Of a stretch of 59,902 nucleotides of DNA, positions 43,167-51,596 are shown piece by piece. A program made the translations under genes and the position numbers. The stretch is from Vicinamibacterales bacterium (GTDB lineage: Bacteria > Acidobacteriota > Vicinamibacteria > Vicinamibacterales > 2-12-FULL-66-21), in NCBI GenBank assembly GCA_036496585.1, contig DASXLB010000018.1, positions 1-59,902 on the forward strand. Direction: 5' to 3'. Numbering within the stretch: the stretch's first letter is position 1; the number at the start of each line of letters is the position of its first letter. The notes beneath the pieces are model-generated. The model worked only from the letters and a program-made list of their open reading frames with translations. It had not been told where the DNA came from and made no database searches.

Positions 43167-45032
43167 CTATTGAGAGGCTGGAGCCTCGATCGATGAAGAA
43201 TGGGCACTGGTCTCCGGCTCGTGGGGAGCGACGCCCAGGCGCTCCTGATTTCTGTACTGCAGTTGATACAGCTTGTAGTAGATCCCCCGCATCGCGAGCA
43301 GTTCCTGGTGCGTGCCGGCTTCCCGCAGCTGCCCTTTGTGCAGCACCAGGATCTTGTCCATGTCCTGGATCGTCGATAGCCGGTGCGCGATCGCGATCGT
43401 CGTCCGTCCGGACATCAGCACGTGCAGCGCGTCGCGGATCAGAATCTCGGTTTCGGTGTCGACGCTCGACGTCGCTTCGTCGAGCACCAGGACGCGCGGG
43501 TCGAAAGCGAGCGCGCGCGCGAACGAGAGCAGCTGTTTCTGACCGACCGAGAGCGTCGCTCCACGCTCCGCGACCGCCGACGCATAGCCGTGCGGCAGAC
43601 GCGACACGAACGAATCCGCGTGCACCGCGGCGGCGGCGTGGCGAACCGCGGCGTCGGAGATGTCAGCGCCCAGGCGGATGTTGTCGGCAACCGTGCCCGA
43701 GAACAGTTGCACGTCCTGCAGCACCAGGCTGAACAGCGCGCGCAGCCGTTCCAGATCCGTCTCGCGCACATCGGTCCCGTCGACCACGACGCGGCCGCGG
43801 GTCGTGTCGTAGAAGCGCAGGAGGAGATTGATGATCGTCGACTTCCCGGCGCCGGTCGCCCCGACGATGCCGACGCGCTCGCCCGGAAGGACCTCGAACG
43901 ACACGTCGCGCAGCACGTAGTCCGGCTCTCCCTCGGCGGTCTTGCCATAGGCGAACCAGACGTGGTCGAAGACGATATGCCCGGACGTCTTGGATTGGAT
44001 GTCCGGCGTCAGCGGTCCGGCCGGCGGCGACTGGATGGCCACCGGTTCGTCGAGCAGCGTGAAGATGCGCTCGGAGGACGCCATCGCCGCCTGCAGGATG
44101 TTGAACTTCTCCGACATGTCGGAGATGGGGCGGAAGAAGCGCTGCGAATAGAGCAGAAAGGCGACGAGCGACCCGAGTGTCAGCGAACCCTGCAGCACCC
44201 AGCGCCCGCCGAACCAGATGGTCAGCGCCGCCGCCAGCGCGCCGATCACCTCGACCGCAGGGTAGAACGCGGCGTAGTAGAAGATCGATTCGATGTTGGC
44301 GGTCCGGTGTTTCTGGTTGATCGCGTCGAATTCGCTGAAGGCGCGGCTCTCGCGGCGGAAGAGCTGGACCGTCGCCATGCCGGTGATGTGTTCCTGCAGG
44401 AACGCGTTGATCCGGGCGATCAGCCGCCGTACGGTCCGGTACGATTCGCGGACGTTGCGACGGAACCACTGCGTGACCACGACGATGAGCGGCAGCACCG
44501 CGAACGCCACCAGCGCGACGCGCCAGTTCATCGACAGCATCACGATCATGATGCCGGCAAGGGTGAAGACGTCGCCGAAGATGGAGACGACGCCGGAGGT
44601 GAAGAGGTCGTTGATCACATCGACGTCGGTCGTGACGCGAGTCATCAGCCGTCCCACCGGGCTGCGGTCGTAGAACCGCAGGTCGAGCCGCTGCAGATGG
44701 CGATAGGTCTCCATCCGCATATCGAACATGATCCGCTGGCCGGTCGTCTGCAACAGCCACGTCTGAGTGAACTCGAGGCAGAAGCCGCCGGCGATCACCA
44801 GCAGGTAGGCAAACGCGATGCGGTCGACGCCGTCGAGGTCGCGTGAGGGGATGAAGCGGTCGATGGCCAGCTTCATCAGATAGGGCTGGGCGAGCTGAAG
44901 GATGGAATTGGCGATGATCGCCGCCAGCGCCGCCAGCGCGTGGGCGCGGTAGGGGCGCAGATACGCCAGCAGCCGGCGCATCAGCCTCGCATCGTAGTCC
45001 TTGCCCAGTATCTCGTCGTCTTGAATCGTCAC
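43167..45032 (-). CDS. ABC exporter half, subunit with degenerate signature (heterodimeric MDR type)
   Basis: The 621-residue half transporter has a six-helix membrane domain (about 25-315) and an ATPase domain: Walker A GIVGATGAGKST (about 388), Q-loop VLQDVQLFSGTVADNIRLG, signature LSVGQKQ, which departs from LSGGQ, Walker B VLVLDEATSSVDTETE with the catalytic Glu, and IAIAHRLSTI. The subunit encoded just upstream has the complementary pattern (normal signature, weak Walker B). A heterodimer with one consensus and one degenerate ATP site is therefore expected, as in TM287/288 or TmrAB. The substrate is unknown (lipid or drug). Confidence 0.9.
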   Translation of the reverse strand: MTIQDDEILGKDYDARLMRRLLAYLRPYRAHALAALAAIIANSILQLAQPYLMKLAIDRFIPSRDLDGVDRIAFAYLLVIAGGFCLEFTQTWLLQTTGQRIMFDMRMETYRHLQRLDLRFYDRSPVGRLMTRVTTDVDVINDLFTSGVVSIFGDVFTLAGIMIVMLSMNWRVALVAFAVLPLIVVVTQWFRRNVRESYRTVRRLIARINAFLQEHITGMATVQLFRRESRAFSEFDAINQKHRTANIESIFYYAAFYPAVEVIGALAAALTIWFGGRWVLQGSLTLGSLVAFLLYSQRFFRPISDMSEKFNILQAAMASSERIFTLLDEPVAIQSPPAGPLTPDIQSKTSGHIVFDHVWFAYGKTAEGEPDYVLRDVSFEVLPGERVGIVGATGAGKSTIINLLLRFYDTTRGRVVVDGTDVRETDLERLRALFSLVLQDVQLFSGTVADNIRLGADISDAAVRHAAAAVHADSFVSRLPHGYASAVAERGATLSVGQKQLLSFARALAFDPRVLVLDEATSSVDTETEILIRDALHVLMSGRTTIAIAHRLSTIQDMDKILVLHKGQLREAGTHQELLAMRGIYYKLYQLQYRNQERLGVAPHEPETSAHSSSIEAPASQ

Positions 45033-45061
45033 CGGATCCGTGTCCTCCGCCTCGCCCCTCG

Positions 45062-46825
45062 CTAACTCGCCTGCAGCTCCTCTTCCAGGAGCTGCTTGCG
45101 GTACATCGCCGCGTAGAGTCCGTTCGCCGCCACCAGCGCCGCATGCGTACCGCGCTCGGCAACCCGTCCGGCGTCGAGCACGAAGATGCAGTCGGCTTCA
45201 CGCACAGTCGAGATACGGTGAGCCACGATGATCGACGTCCGCTGGCGCATCACCGAGCGCAGCCGTGACAGGATCTCCTCCTCCGTATACGTATCGACCG
45301 CTGAAAGCGCGTCGTCGAGAATCAGGATCTTCGGATCGACGTACAGCGCCCGCGCCAGCGCCGTGCGCTGCTTCTGCCCGCCCGACAGCGTGATGCCGCG
45401 CTCCCCGATCGTCGTCGCATACCCCTTGGGAAAGCCCGCGACATCCTTATCCAGCCGTGCGACCGCCGCACTTTCCCGCTCCTTCGTGTCCTTCGTGTCC
45501 TTCGTGTCGTTCGTGCCCCCGAGCACGATGTTGTCAGCGATCGAGGCGGAAAACAGGAAGGGCTCCTGCGGCACGAACCCGATCTCGCCGCGCAGCCGCG
45601 CGAGAGGGATTTCGCGGATGTCGACGCCGCCGATGCAGATCGTGCCAGGCGGCGGCTCGTGCAGACGCGGCAGCAGCGAGATCAACGTCGACTTGCCTGC
45701 CCCGGTCGCGCCGATGAACGCCGCGGTCTGGCCCCCTTCGATGCGCAGGCTGATGTCCCGGAGCACCGGCTGCCCGCTTTGCGGGTACTCGAACGTGAGG
45801 TTGCGGATGTCGATGGCGCCGTCGAGTGCGGCGGTGCGGCCCCGATCGGTCACCGCGGCATCGGTGATCGCGGGCTCGTGGTCGAGCACCTCGAGCATAC
45901 GCCCCCACGAGGCGAGGCCGCGCTGCAGGATGTTCGTCACCCAGCCGAACGCGATCATCGGCCAGCTGAGCATCACCAGGTAGCCGTTGAACGCGACGAA
46001 TTCCCCGAGCGTGATGTGGCCGTGGATGACGTCCCGGCTTCCGACCCACAGCACCATCAGCGACCCGAGGCCGAGAAACAGCGTCATGCTGGGATAGAAC
46101 GCGCCCTGCAGCCGGATTAACACCCGATTGCGCCGCAGGTACTCCTCATTCGATCGCCGGAACCGCTCGATCTCGTGCGCCTCCTGCCGGTAGGCGCGGA
46201 CCACCCGCACCCCCGAGAGCGATTCCTGGACAACGGCGCTGATGTCCGAGAGCTGCGCCTGGATCTGCTCGAAGCGGCGGTGAATGGCCGACCCGAAATA
46301 GCGCACCGCGATCGTCACGAACGGCAGCGGCAGCAGCGCCAGCAGCGTCAGCCGGCGATCGATGGTCAGCATCACGCCGATCGCGATCACGAACACCAGC
46401 ACGGTATTGGCGGTGTACATCACCGCTGGCCCAATCATCATCCGCACGGCGTTGAGGTCGTTGGTCGCCCGCGACATCAGATCGCCGGTGCGGCGCGCCT
46501 GGTAGTACCCGAGGGGCTGCTGCTCGAGCCGGGCGAAGAAGTCGTTGCGGATGTCGTACTCGATGTCGCGCGACGCCCCGATGAGGATCCGGCGCATCAG
46601 GAACAGGAAGAGGCCGCGCATCAGCGAGACACCGAGCAGCAGCCCGGCATACAGCGCCAGCTTCTCGCGCGTGACCACGCGATGCAGATCGTCGATGGCG
46701 TACTTCAGCACCCAGGGCGCAAGCAGCTGAAACGCCGTCGTCGACACGACGCACGCGAGGCCGGTCAGGAACGCGCGGCGGTGACGATCGACGTAGGGAA
46801 GGAGCTTCCGGGCCGGGGAGGGCAT
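45062..46825 (-). CDS. ABC exporter half, subunit with non-catalytic Walker B
   Basis: The 587-residue partner has six membrane helices (about 20-305) and an ATPase with Walker A FIGATGAGKST, signature LSGGQKQRTALARAL and Walker B ILILDDALSAVDTYTEE. There Asp replaces the catalytic Glu, as in the degenerate site of heterodimeric exporters. After VPQEPFLFSASIADNIVLGG comes a non-conserved NDTKDTKDTKERES insert coded by a 9-bp repeat. The ATG at 46825 follows GAGAGA; a TTG at 46861 is less likely. The partner gene follows after 29 nt. Confidence 0.9.
   Translation of the reverse strand: MPSPARKLLPYVDRHRRAFLTGLACVVSTTAFQLLAPWVLKYAIDDLHRVVTREKLALYAGLLLGVSLMRGLFLFLMRRILIGASRDIEYDIRNDFFARLEQQPLGYYQARRTGDLMSRATNDLNAVRMMIGPAVMYTANTVLVFVIAIGVMLTIDRRLTLLALLPLPFVTIAVRYFGSAIHRRFEQIQAQLSDISAVVQESLSGVRVVRAYRQEAHEIERFRRSNEEYLRRNRVLIRLQGAFYPSMTLFLGLGSLMVLWVGSRDVIHGHITLGEFVAFNGYLVMLSWPMIAFGWVTNILQRGLASWGRMLEVLDHEPAITDAAVTDRGRTAALDGAIDIRNLTFEYPQSGQPVLRDISLRIEGGQTAAFIGATGAGKSTLISLLPRLHEPPPGTICIGGVDIREIPLARLRGEIGFVPQEPFLFSASIADNIVLGGTNDTKDTKDTKERESAAVARLDKDVAGFPKGYATTIGERGITLSGGQKQRTALARALYVDPKILILDDALSAVDTYTEEEILSRLRSVMRQRTSIIVAHRISTVREADCIFVLDAGRVAERGTHAALVAANGLYAAMYRKQLLEEELQAS
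45480..45515. repeat. Four tandem 9-bp TCCTTCGTG repeats inside the ABC exporter gene
   Basis: Three TCCTTCGTG units and one TCGTTCGTG lie end to end. On the coding strand they read ACGAAGGAC and give T-K-D repeats between the Q-loop and the signature. The frame is kept because the period is 9. Confidence 0.85.
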
Positions 46826-47103
46826 CGTTCTCTCAGAGGATAGCAGGCGGCGCCGCGGCAAGGGCCGCGTCGGCGCGCCCGGCGGACGGGCGGGTGTGAT
46901 GGAAAACAGAGCGCCCGGCAGAAGCCGGACGCCCCGCTCCTCCCAACGACAATCCGAAAGTTTGGACCCGGCCGTACCGTCTGATTGGATCCGCGAGTCG
47001 GCGTATCAGGCCAACATGCTGACGCGCTTCAGATTTTTAGGAATCCCGGTCGGATACGCGGTCGATACAGCAAGCGAGATGCCGTCGGCAGGGTCCGCCA
47101 GCG
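46826..47103. other. Intergenic region, no gene seen
   Basis: This 278-nt gap lies upstream of the exporter pair and downstream of the gntR-type gene, all leftward. I see no convincing coding frame, RNA fold or strong terminator. It should hold the exporter promoter, but no clear -35/-10 pair could be picked. Confidence 0.5.
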
Positions 47104-47793
47104 CTAGAGGCCGACGCCGGTGAGATCGCCACCCAGCAGCGCATCCTTCATCAGGCGGCTGCCGCAGTCGAGGTGATCTTCCATGCGGGTGCGCGCGCCG
47201 GCGGCGTCCCGGCACGAGATCGCCTCGGCGATCTGCTGGTGGGCTTCGGCCGCGTTCTCGCTGAACCGCCCGAAGTTGACGCCGAGCGACATGAAACGAT
47301 CGATCTGCGCCAGACAGCGCTCGATGAGCTCGAGCGCCAGGGTGTTGCGCGCGCAGGCGGCGATCGCCAGGTGAAACTGGACGTTGGCCGTTTCCGATAC
47401 GCGGTAGTCCTGGCCGCCGCCCATCGGCACACAGGCCAGCGCGCGCAGACGGGCGATGTCGGCCTCCGTCGCGAGCTCCGCCGCGCGCGCGGCCGCCGCC
47501 CCTTCGAGCAGGCGCCGCACGTCGAACGTGTCGTGAATCTGCTGCACGGTGACGCGAGCCACGAAGTAGCCATGGCCAACGACGCGTTCGAGGTAGCCTT
47601 CCTGCCAGAGCCGCGCAAGCCCCTCGCGAATCGGCGTGCGGCTCATCCCGTGTTCGCTCGCCAGCCCGACTTCCGACAGCGCGGCGCCGGGACGATACTG
47701 CCCTTCGACGATGGCGGCTTTCAGGTTGCGGTACGCGCGTTCGACGTGCGGCGCATCGGCCTTCACGCGTCGAACCGGCCTGGCCTTCACCAT
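47104..47793 (-). CDS. GntR-family transcriptional regulator, FadR/FCD subgroup
   Basis: The 229-residue protein has a winged helix-turn-helix (AYRNLKAAIVEGQYRPGAALSEVGLASEHGMSRTPIREGLARL, residues 20-62) and an all-helical FCD effector domain. The FCD metal/ligand residues appear in DTFDVRRLLEGAAA, VQFHLAIAACARN (about 140) and HQQIAEAISCRDAAGARTRMEDHL (about 190-213). Such proteins usually repress organic-acid or sugar-acid catabolism, but no catabolic genes adjoin it. TATACT lies 7 nt before the ATG, so it is probably leaderless. Confidence 0.9.
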   Translation of the reverse strand: MVKARPVRRVKADAPHVERAYRNLKAAIVEGQYRPGAALSEVGLASEHGMSRTPIREGLARLWQEGYLERVVGHGYFVARVTVQQIHDTFDVRRLLEGAAAARAAELATEADIARLRALACVPMGGGQDYRVSETANVQFHLAIAACARNTLALELIERCLAQIDRFMSLGVNFGRFSENAAEAHQQIAEAISCRDAAGARTRMEDHLDCGSRLMKDALLGGDLTGVGL

Positions 47794-47800
47794 GCGGCGG

Positions 47801-47806
47801 AGTATA
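47801..47806 (-). promoter_or_regulatory. Candidate -10 element of the gntR-type gene
   Basis: TATACT on the minus strand ends 7 nt before the ATG. TTGCCG lies 18 nt further upstream and may serve as -35. Confidence 0.5.
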
Positions 47807-47913
47807 CCTAGCGGGTCCGACCAGCGGCAATACGTGCTATTCTGACCGCGCCTGCTCCCAGCGGGCGCGTGCCAGGCGGTTTTTCATCAACATTTCCGGG
47901 GCGGGAACGACCT

Positions 47914-48750
47914 ATGCGCACGCGTGTGTTTGCATTCACCCTCTGTTGCCTGACCGGCCTTGCCATGGCCGCCCCAGCCGAGGCGCAGTATGGCGCCAGC
48001 CACGCCAGCTCCAATCGTGCTACCGGCGAGACCTACCACGTGGAACTGGGAGTCGAGTTCTGGGACCCGGTGCCGGACCCGGTTGTCATCTCGAGCGAGT
48101 CGTTGGGGATCATCGGGTCGAACATCGACTTCGTCAATCAGCTCGGCATCGCGCGCACGAAGTTCCGGCAGCTCGACGTGGTACTGCGTCCCGCCACCAA
48201 GCACAAGTTCCGCTTCGAATACACGCCGATCGACTACGAGGCGCAGAAGGTCGTCACCGCATCCTTCGTGTTCAACGGACAGCGATACGACATCGGCGTA
48301 CCGGTCACCACCGAGCTGCAGTGGAAGGCGTACCGCTTCGGTTACGAATGGGATTTCGTCTACCGCGACCGCGGCTTCGTCGGCCTGCTCCTCGACCTGA
48401 AGTACACCGACATCCAGGCGACGCTGACCGCGTCGACGGTCGGCGCGTCGCAGTTCACCCACGCACGCGCGCCGATTCCGGCCATCGGGATCGCCGGACG
48501 CGGCTACATCGTGCCCAACATCTCGATCTCCGGCGAATTCAGCGCGTTCAAGCTGCCAGACCGCGCGCTCAACACCGACCAGTACTCGGGCAAGTACTAC
48601 GATTTCAACCTCTATGGCACGGTGAACTTCACCGATCATTTCGGCGCCCAGCTCGGCTACCGCGCCTGGGACATGTACTACAAGGTGAAGCACGACTCCG
48701 GATCGATGACGCTGAAGGGACCCTACTTCGGCGCGGTCGCCCGGTTCTGA
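47914..48750 (+). CDS. Outer-membrane beta-barrel protein, hypothetical
   Basis: The 278-residue protein has a signal peptide (MRTRVFAFTLCCLTGLAMAAPAEAQ). A barrel follows, with alternating strands such as YHVELGVEFWDP, HKFRFEYTPIDYE, AYRFGYEWDFVYRDRGFVGLLLDLKY and HFGAQLGYRAWDMYYKV, and it ends GPYFGAVARF with the terminal Phe recognised by BAM. It resembles OmpW/OmpA-barrel-like proteins common in acidobacteria. The ATG at 47914 is used; a possible TATTCT -10 lies near 47838, giving a leader of about 65 nt. It is divergent from the GntR-type gene, a possible target. Confidence 0.75.
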   Translation: MRTRVFAFTLCCLTGLAMAAPAEAQYGASHASSNRATGETYHVELGVEFWDPVPDPVVISSESLGIIGSNIDFVNQLGIARTKFRQLDVVLRPATKHKFRFEYTPIDYEAQKVVTASFVFNGQRYDIGVPVTTELQWKAYRFGYEWDFVYRDRGFVGLLLDLKYTDIQATLTASTVGASQFTHARAPIPAIGIAGRGYIVPNISISGEFSAFKLPDRALNTDQYSGKYYDFNLYGTVNFTDHFGAQLGYRAWDMYYKVKHDSGSMTLKGPYFGAVARF

Positions 48751-48836
48751 CGGGTCGCCGGCGGGCGCCGCAGTTTCAGACGCCGGTCAGGGTGGTGGGA
48801 TTCATCGGCCGGCTGATCGCCTGACGTTCCCGCCGC

Positions 48837-51590
48837 CTACTCCGGCCGCACGAACACGCCGAGGAACCGCGTGTCCGTGTTCCGCCCGTCGACGTCGGAC
48901 GGCCGGAAACCGGCTTCGGATCGGATGCGCAGGAACACTGTGCCGGGCGCAACGAGAGGGACCTCGATCCGCCGCTCTTCTCCAGGCTTGAGCGCCACGT
49001 CACCCCGCCAGCCCGCCGTTTCCAGCAGCACGCGGTTGTCGGCCGCGCCGTTCCTCAGCAGGATCGCCAGCGCCGGAGACGGACGATCGGCGTGGGCGGC
49101 GACGGTCGTGTCCCGGCCTCCTCCGACCCAGAAGCCCGACGGCTCGGGGAACGCGCGATCGTCGAGGAAATAGACCACGCTCGCGCCGTAGCGGACCGCG
49201 CGGCGTGCCGTCTCGTGGGGGGCCTGGCCGGACGCCATCGACACCGGCCGCAGCGCGATCGCGTCGAGCTGATCGCGCGCGCCTTCGTCGGCCCGCACCG
49301 TCAGCGCCCGCACGTCCACCGGGAGATCGATCCGGACGCCGGCGTCGAAAGCGCCGATCGGCTGCGTGACGATCGCGAATTGATCATTGCCGACCCCGGC
49401 CATCACCCACCCCTCGGTGTTCAGTAGCCCGCGGTGGCGGCGCACCTGGAGCAGGTAGGACCCCGCCGGCACGCCGGGGAAGACCGCAAGCGGCCGGTTC
49501 AGCGGCCGCGGCCCACCGCGGCCGGCGCGGACCGCGACCGGCACCTCGAGCGACAGGTTCCAGGCGGCGGCCTGCGGAATGCGACGGGGGGCTGTCAGAT
49601 CGAAGGCGGCCGTCCGCGAAACGGCGAGCAGTCGCAGCGCGTCCATCTGTGCCGCGACGGCACTGTAAGGTGCCGCCTCCACCTTCCATACGACGGTGGC
49701 CGCCACCATCACGGCAGCGGCGGCCGCAGCGGTCAGCGCCGCGATCGCCCGCGTCCCGGCCAGCCGCCGGCGATCGATCCAGCGCGCCGCGGCCAGCGCC
49801 GCCGCGCCGAGACAGACGATCCAGGGCAGTGTCCCCCCGAATCCGTTTCGGGCCGCCGCGACGCGCGCCTGCAGGCCGGTCCCGATCGGCAGGGGTACGA
49901 AGGCCGGCAACGCCGAGGGGAGATCGACCACGCGCGTCCCCCATTCCAGCCAGGGAGCGGCGGTGGCACCGCCCTCGTTGCGCGTGTGGTAGCCGAGCCG
50001 ACCGCCGCCGGCCGCCGCCATCACCGCCGACAGCCATATCGAGACGAGCAGCGCGGCGAGCATCACCATCCGCGGACCGCGCGTGGTCGCGGCGGCCCAC
50101 GCGCAGGCCGCCGGAATCGCCAGCGGCAGCATCAGCGGCACGAGAAACCGCGCCGGTCCGCTCATCCCCGCCCACCACATGGCGAACGTCGTCACCGCCA
50201 GCAGGTACGGAAGCGCCACCACGCACCACTCGAGCGCGAGTCGCCGCGCGCGCGCGAAGCCGGCGAACGCCACCACCAGCACGGGCGCGGTCGCCAGCAG
50301 CCCGAAGCCCTGGTCGAAGAGCAGACCGCCGAGCCCGTTGGGCAGGAACGCGAACGCGCTGTCGACGCGGCCGCCGTACGGGGCCGACGGATCCGGCGTG
50401 CCATAGAGGACCGTGAAGAAGAACAGCCACGCGATCGCGCTCACCGCCGGCGGCAGCAGAAACGCGATCGCCTTCTGGAGCGATTTCGGCACGTGCGCGA
50501 GGCGGACGAGAATGAGGCCGCCGAGCGTGGCCGCCAGCACCGAAAACCTCGTGTGCATCCACGGCAGCAACGCCAGCGCCAAGCCATGAATAAACCAGCG
50601 AACCGAAGACCGTCCTTCGCCTCCTTCGCCTCCTTCGCGTCCTTCCCTTTCTGCGCGTAACAGCGCCCAGAAGCCGGTCAGGACGATCGCGGCGCCGGGA
50701 CCATCGGGATAGACGGTGAAGGTTTCGAGGATCCATGGCGCCGCACCGGCGACGGCCGCCCAGCCGAACCACGCGGCGGCGGCGCTGCCGGTGACCCGCC
50801 AGGCGAGATACCACGCCAGCGCACAGGCGGCCGACGCCACCGCCAGCAGGAAGACGACCACGCCGTGATAGCCGCCCAGTGCGAACGCCGGTACCAGCAA
50901 CGCCGGCAGGCCAGGCGCGTGGATCGAGTAGACGGCGCCGTTGCGGCCGCGCCGGATCGAATCGGGATTCAGATCGCCGGCGAAGTAGGCGCGATAGTCG
51001 CCGCGCCGGTGATTGTTCTCGATCTGCAGATCGTGGTCGTAGAGCAGGCTCTGCGTGATGATCAGGTAGTGCGGCTCGTCACCGCCGGGAATGGACGGTG
51101 AGGCGAACCAGGCTGCCGACGCGAACACGACGAAAGACACCAATCCCGCGAGCACGGTCTGCGCACGCGGGCTGGCCGCGGTCACCGACGGGACTCGCGG
51201 CTGCCACACGCCGACCAGCGCCGTCCCCGTCACGACCCACACGAGCGACAACAGGCCGCCGGTCCAGATCAGGAACGCGTTGGGAACGGTGAATGGCAGC
51301 CACGGCAGGAACACGAGCAGGAGCGGCGATACCGCGGCGAGGAGCGAGGCCTGGGCGGCCGGGCGGCGCCAGCCGATCGCCAGCACGATCGCGCCGGCCA
51401 GCGCGGACAGCGCGAGCCGCCAGGCATCCAGCGACAGGATGCCGACGCGCGCGCCGGCTGGCAGCATCGAAGGCGACGGACCGGCGAACGCAATCGCGCC
51501 GAACGACAGCAGCGCCGCCGCCGCGGTGAACGCGGCCGCCGCGATCGCGGCCGCACGTGGTGTCGAAACCGGCGCTACAATGACGGGCAA
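48837..51590 (-). CDS. Large GT-C-like membrane protein (putative glycosyltransferase)
   Basis: About 917 residues with ten or more hydrophobic helices up to about residue 640, then a soluble C-terminal part of about 280 residues with beta-sandwich character (GVRIDLPVDVRALTVRADEG; GTVFLRIRSEAGFRPSDVDGRN). The first periplasmic loop has PGGDEPHYLIITQSLLYDHDL, like the acidic motif of dolichol/polyprenyl-phosphate-sugar-dependent GT-C enzymes. The start is unclear: the frame offers TTG at 51590, but a TAGAAT hexamer overlaps it, so a start a few codons later is possible. A 9-bp repeat encodes EGREGGEGGEG near residue 320. Confidence 0.7.
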   Translation of the reverse strand: MPVIVAPVSTPRAAAIAAAAFTAAAALLSFGAIAFAGPSPSMLPAGARVGILSLDAWRLALSALAGAIVLAIGWRRPAAQASLLAAVSPLLLVFLPWLPFTVPNAFLIWTGGLLSLVWVVTGTALVGVWQPRVPSVTAASPRAQTVLAGLVSFVVFASAAWFASPSIPGGDEPHYLIITQSLLYDHDLQIENNHRRGDYRAYFAGDLNPDSIRRGRNGAVYSIHAPGLPALLVPAFALGGYHGVVVFLLAVASAACALAWYLAWRVTGSAAAAWFGWAAVAGAAPWILETFTVYPDGPGAAIVLTGFWALLRAEREGREGGEGGEGRSSVRWFIHGLALALLPWMHTRFSVLAATLGGLILVRLAHVPKSLQKAIAFLLPPAVSAIAWLFFFTVLYGTPDPSAPYGGRVDSAFAFLPNGLGGLLFDQGFGLLATAPVLVVAFAGFARARRLALEWCVVALPYLLAVTTFAMWWAGMSGPARFLVPLMLPLAIPAACAWAAATTRGPRMVMLAALLVSIWLSAVMAAAGGGRLGYHTRNEGGATAAPWLEWGTRVVDLPSALPAFVPLPIGTGLQARVAAARNGFGGTLPWIVCLGAAALAAARWIDRRRLAGTRAIAALTAAAAAAVMVAATVVWKVEAAPYSAVAAQMDALRLLAVSRTAAFDLTAPRRIPQAAAWNLSLEVPVAVRAGRGGPRPLNRPLAVFPGVPAGSYLLQVRRHRGLLNTEGWVMAGVGNDQFAIVTQPIGAFDAGVRIDLPVDVRALTVRADEGARDQLDAIALRPVSMASGQAPHETARRAVRYGASVVYFLDDRAFPEPSGFWVGGGRDTTVAAHADRPSPALAILLRNGAADNRVLLETAGWRGDVALKPGEERRIEVPLVAPGTVFLRIRSEAGFRPSDVDGRNTDTRFLGVFVRPE
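50613..50648. repeat. 9-bp TCCTTCGCC repeats inside the GT-C-like gene
   Basis: Four units (two TCCTTCGCC, then TCCTTCGCG and TCCTTCCCT) lie in tandem and in frame, encoding Glu-Gly-Gly-type repeats in a cytoplasmic or periplasmic loop. The core is the same as in infC and the ABC exporter gene. Confidence 0.8.
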
Positions 51591-51595
51591 TTCTA
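51576..51595. promoter_or_regulatory. Overlapping divergent -10 elements between two membrane-protein genes
   Basis: TACAAT (51576-51581, plus strand) lies 15 nt before the ATG at 51597. TAGAAT (51595-51590, minus strand) faces the other way. Each transcript would begin inside the other's promoter, so the two genes may exclude each other. Confidence 0.4.
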
Positions 51596-51596
51596 C

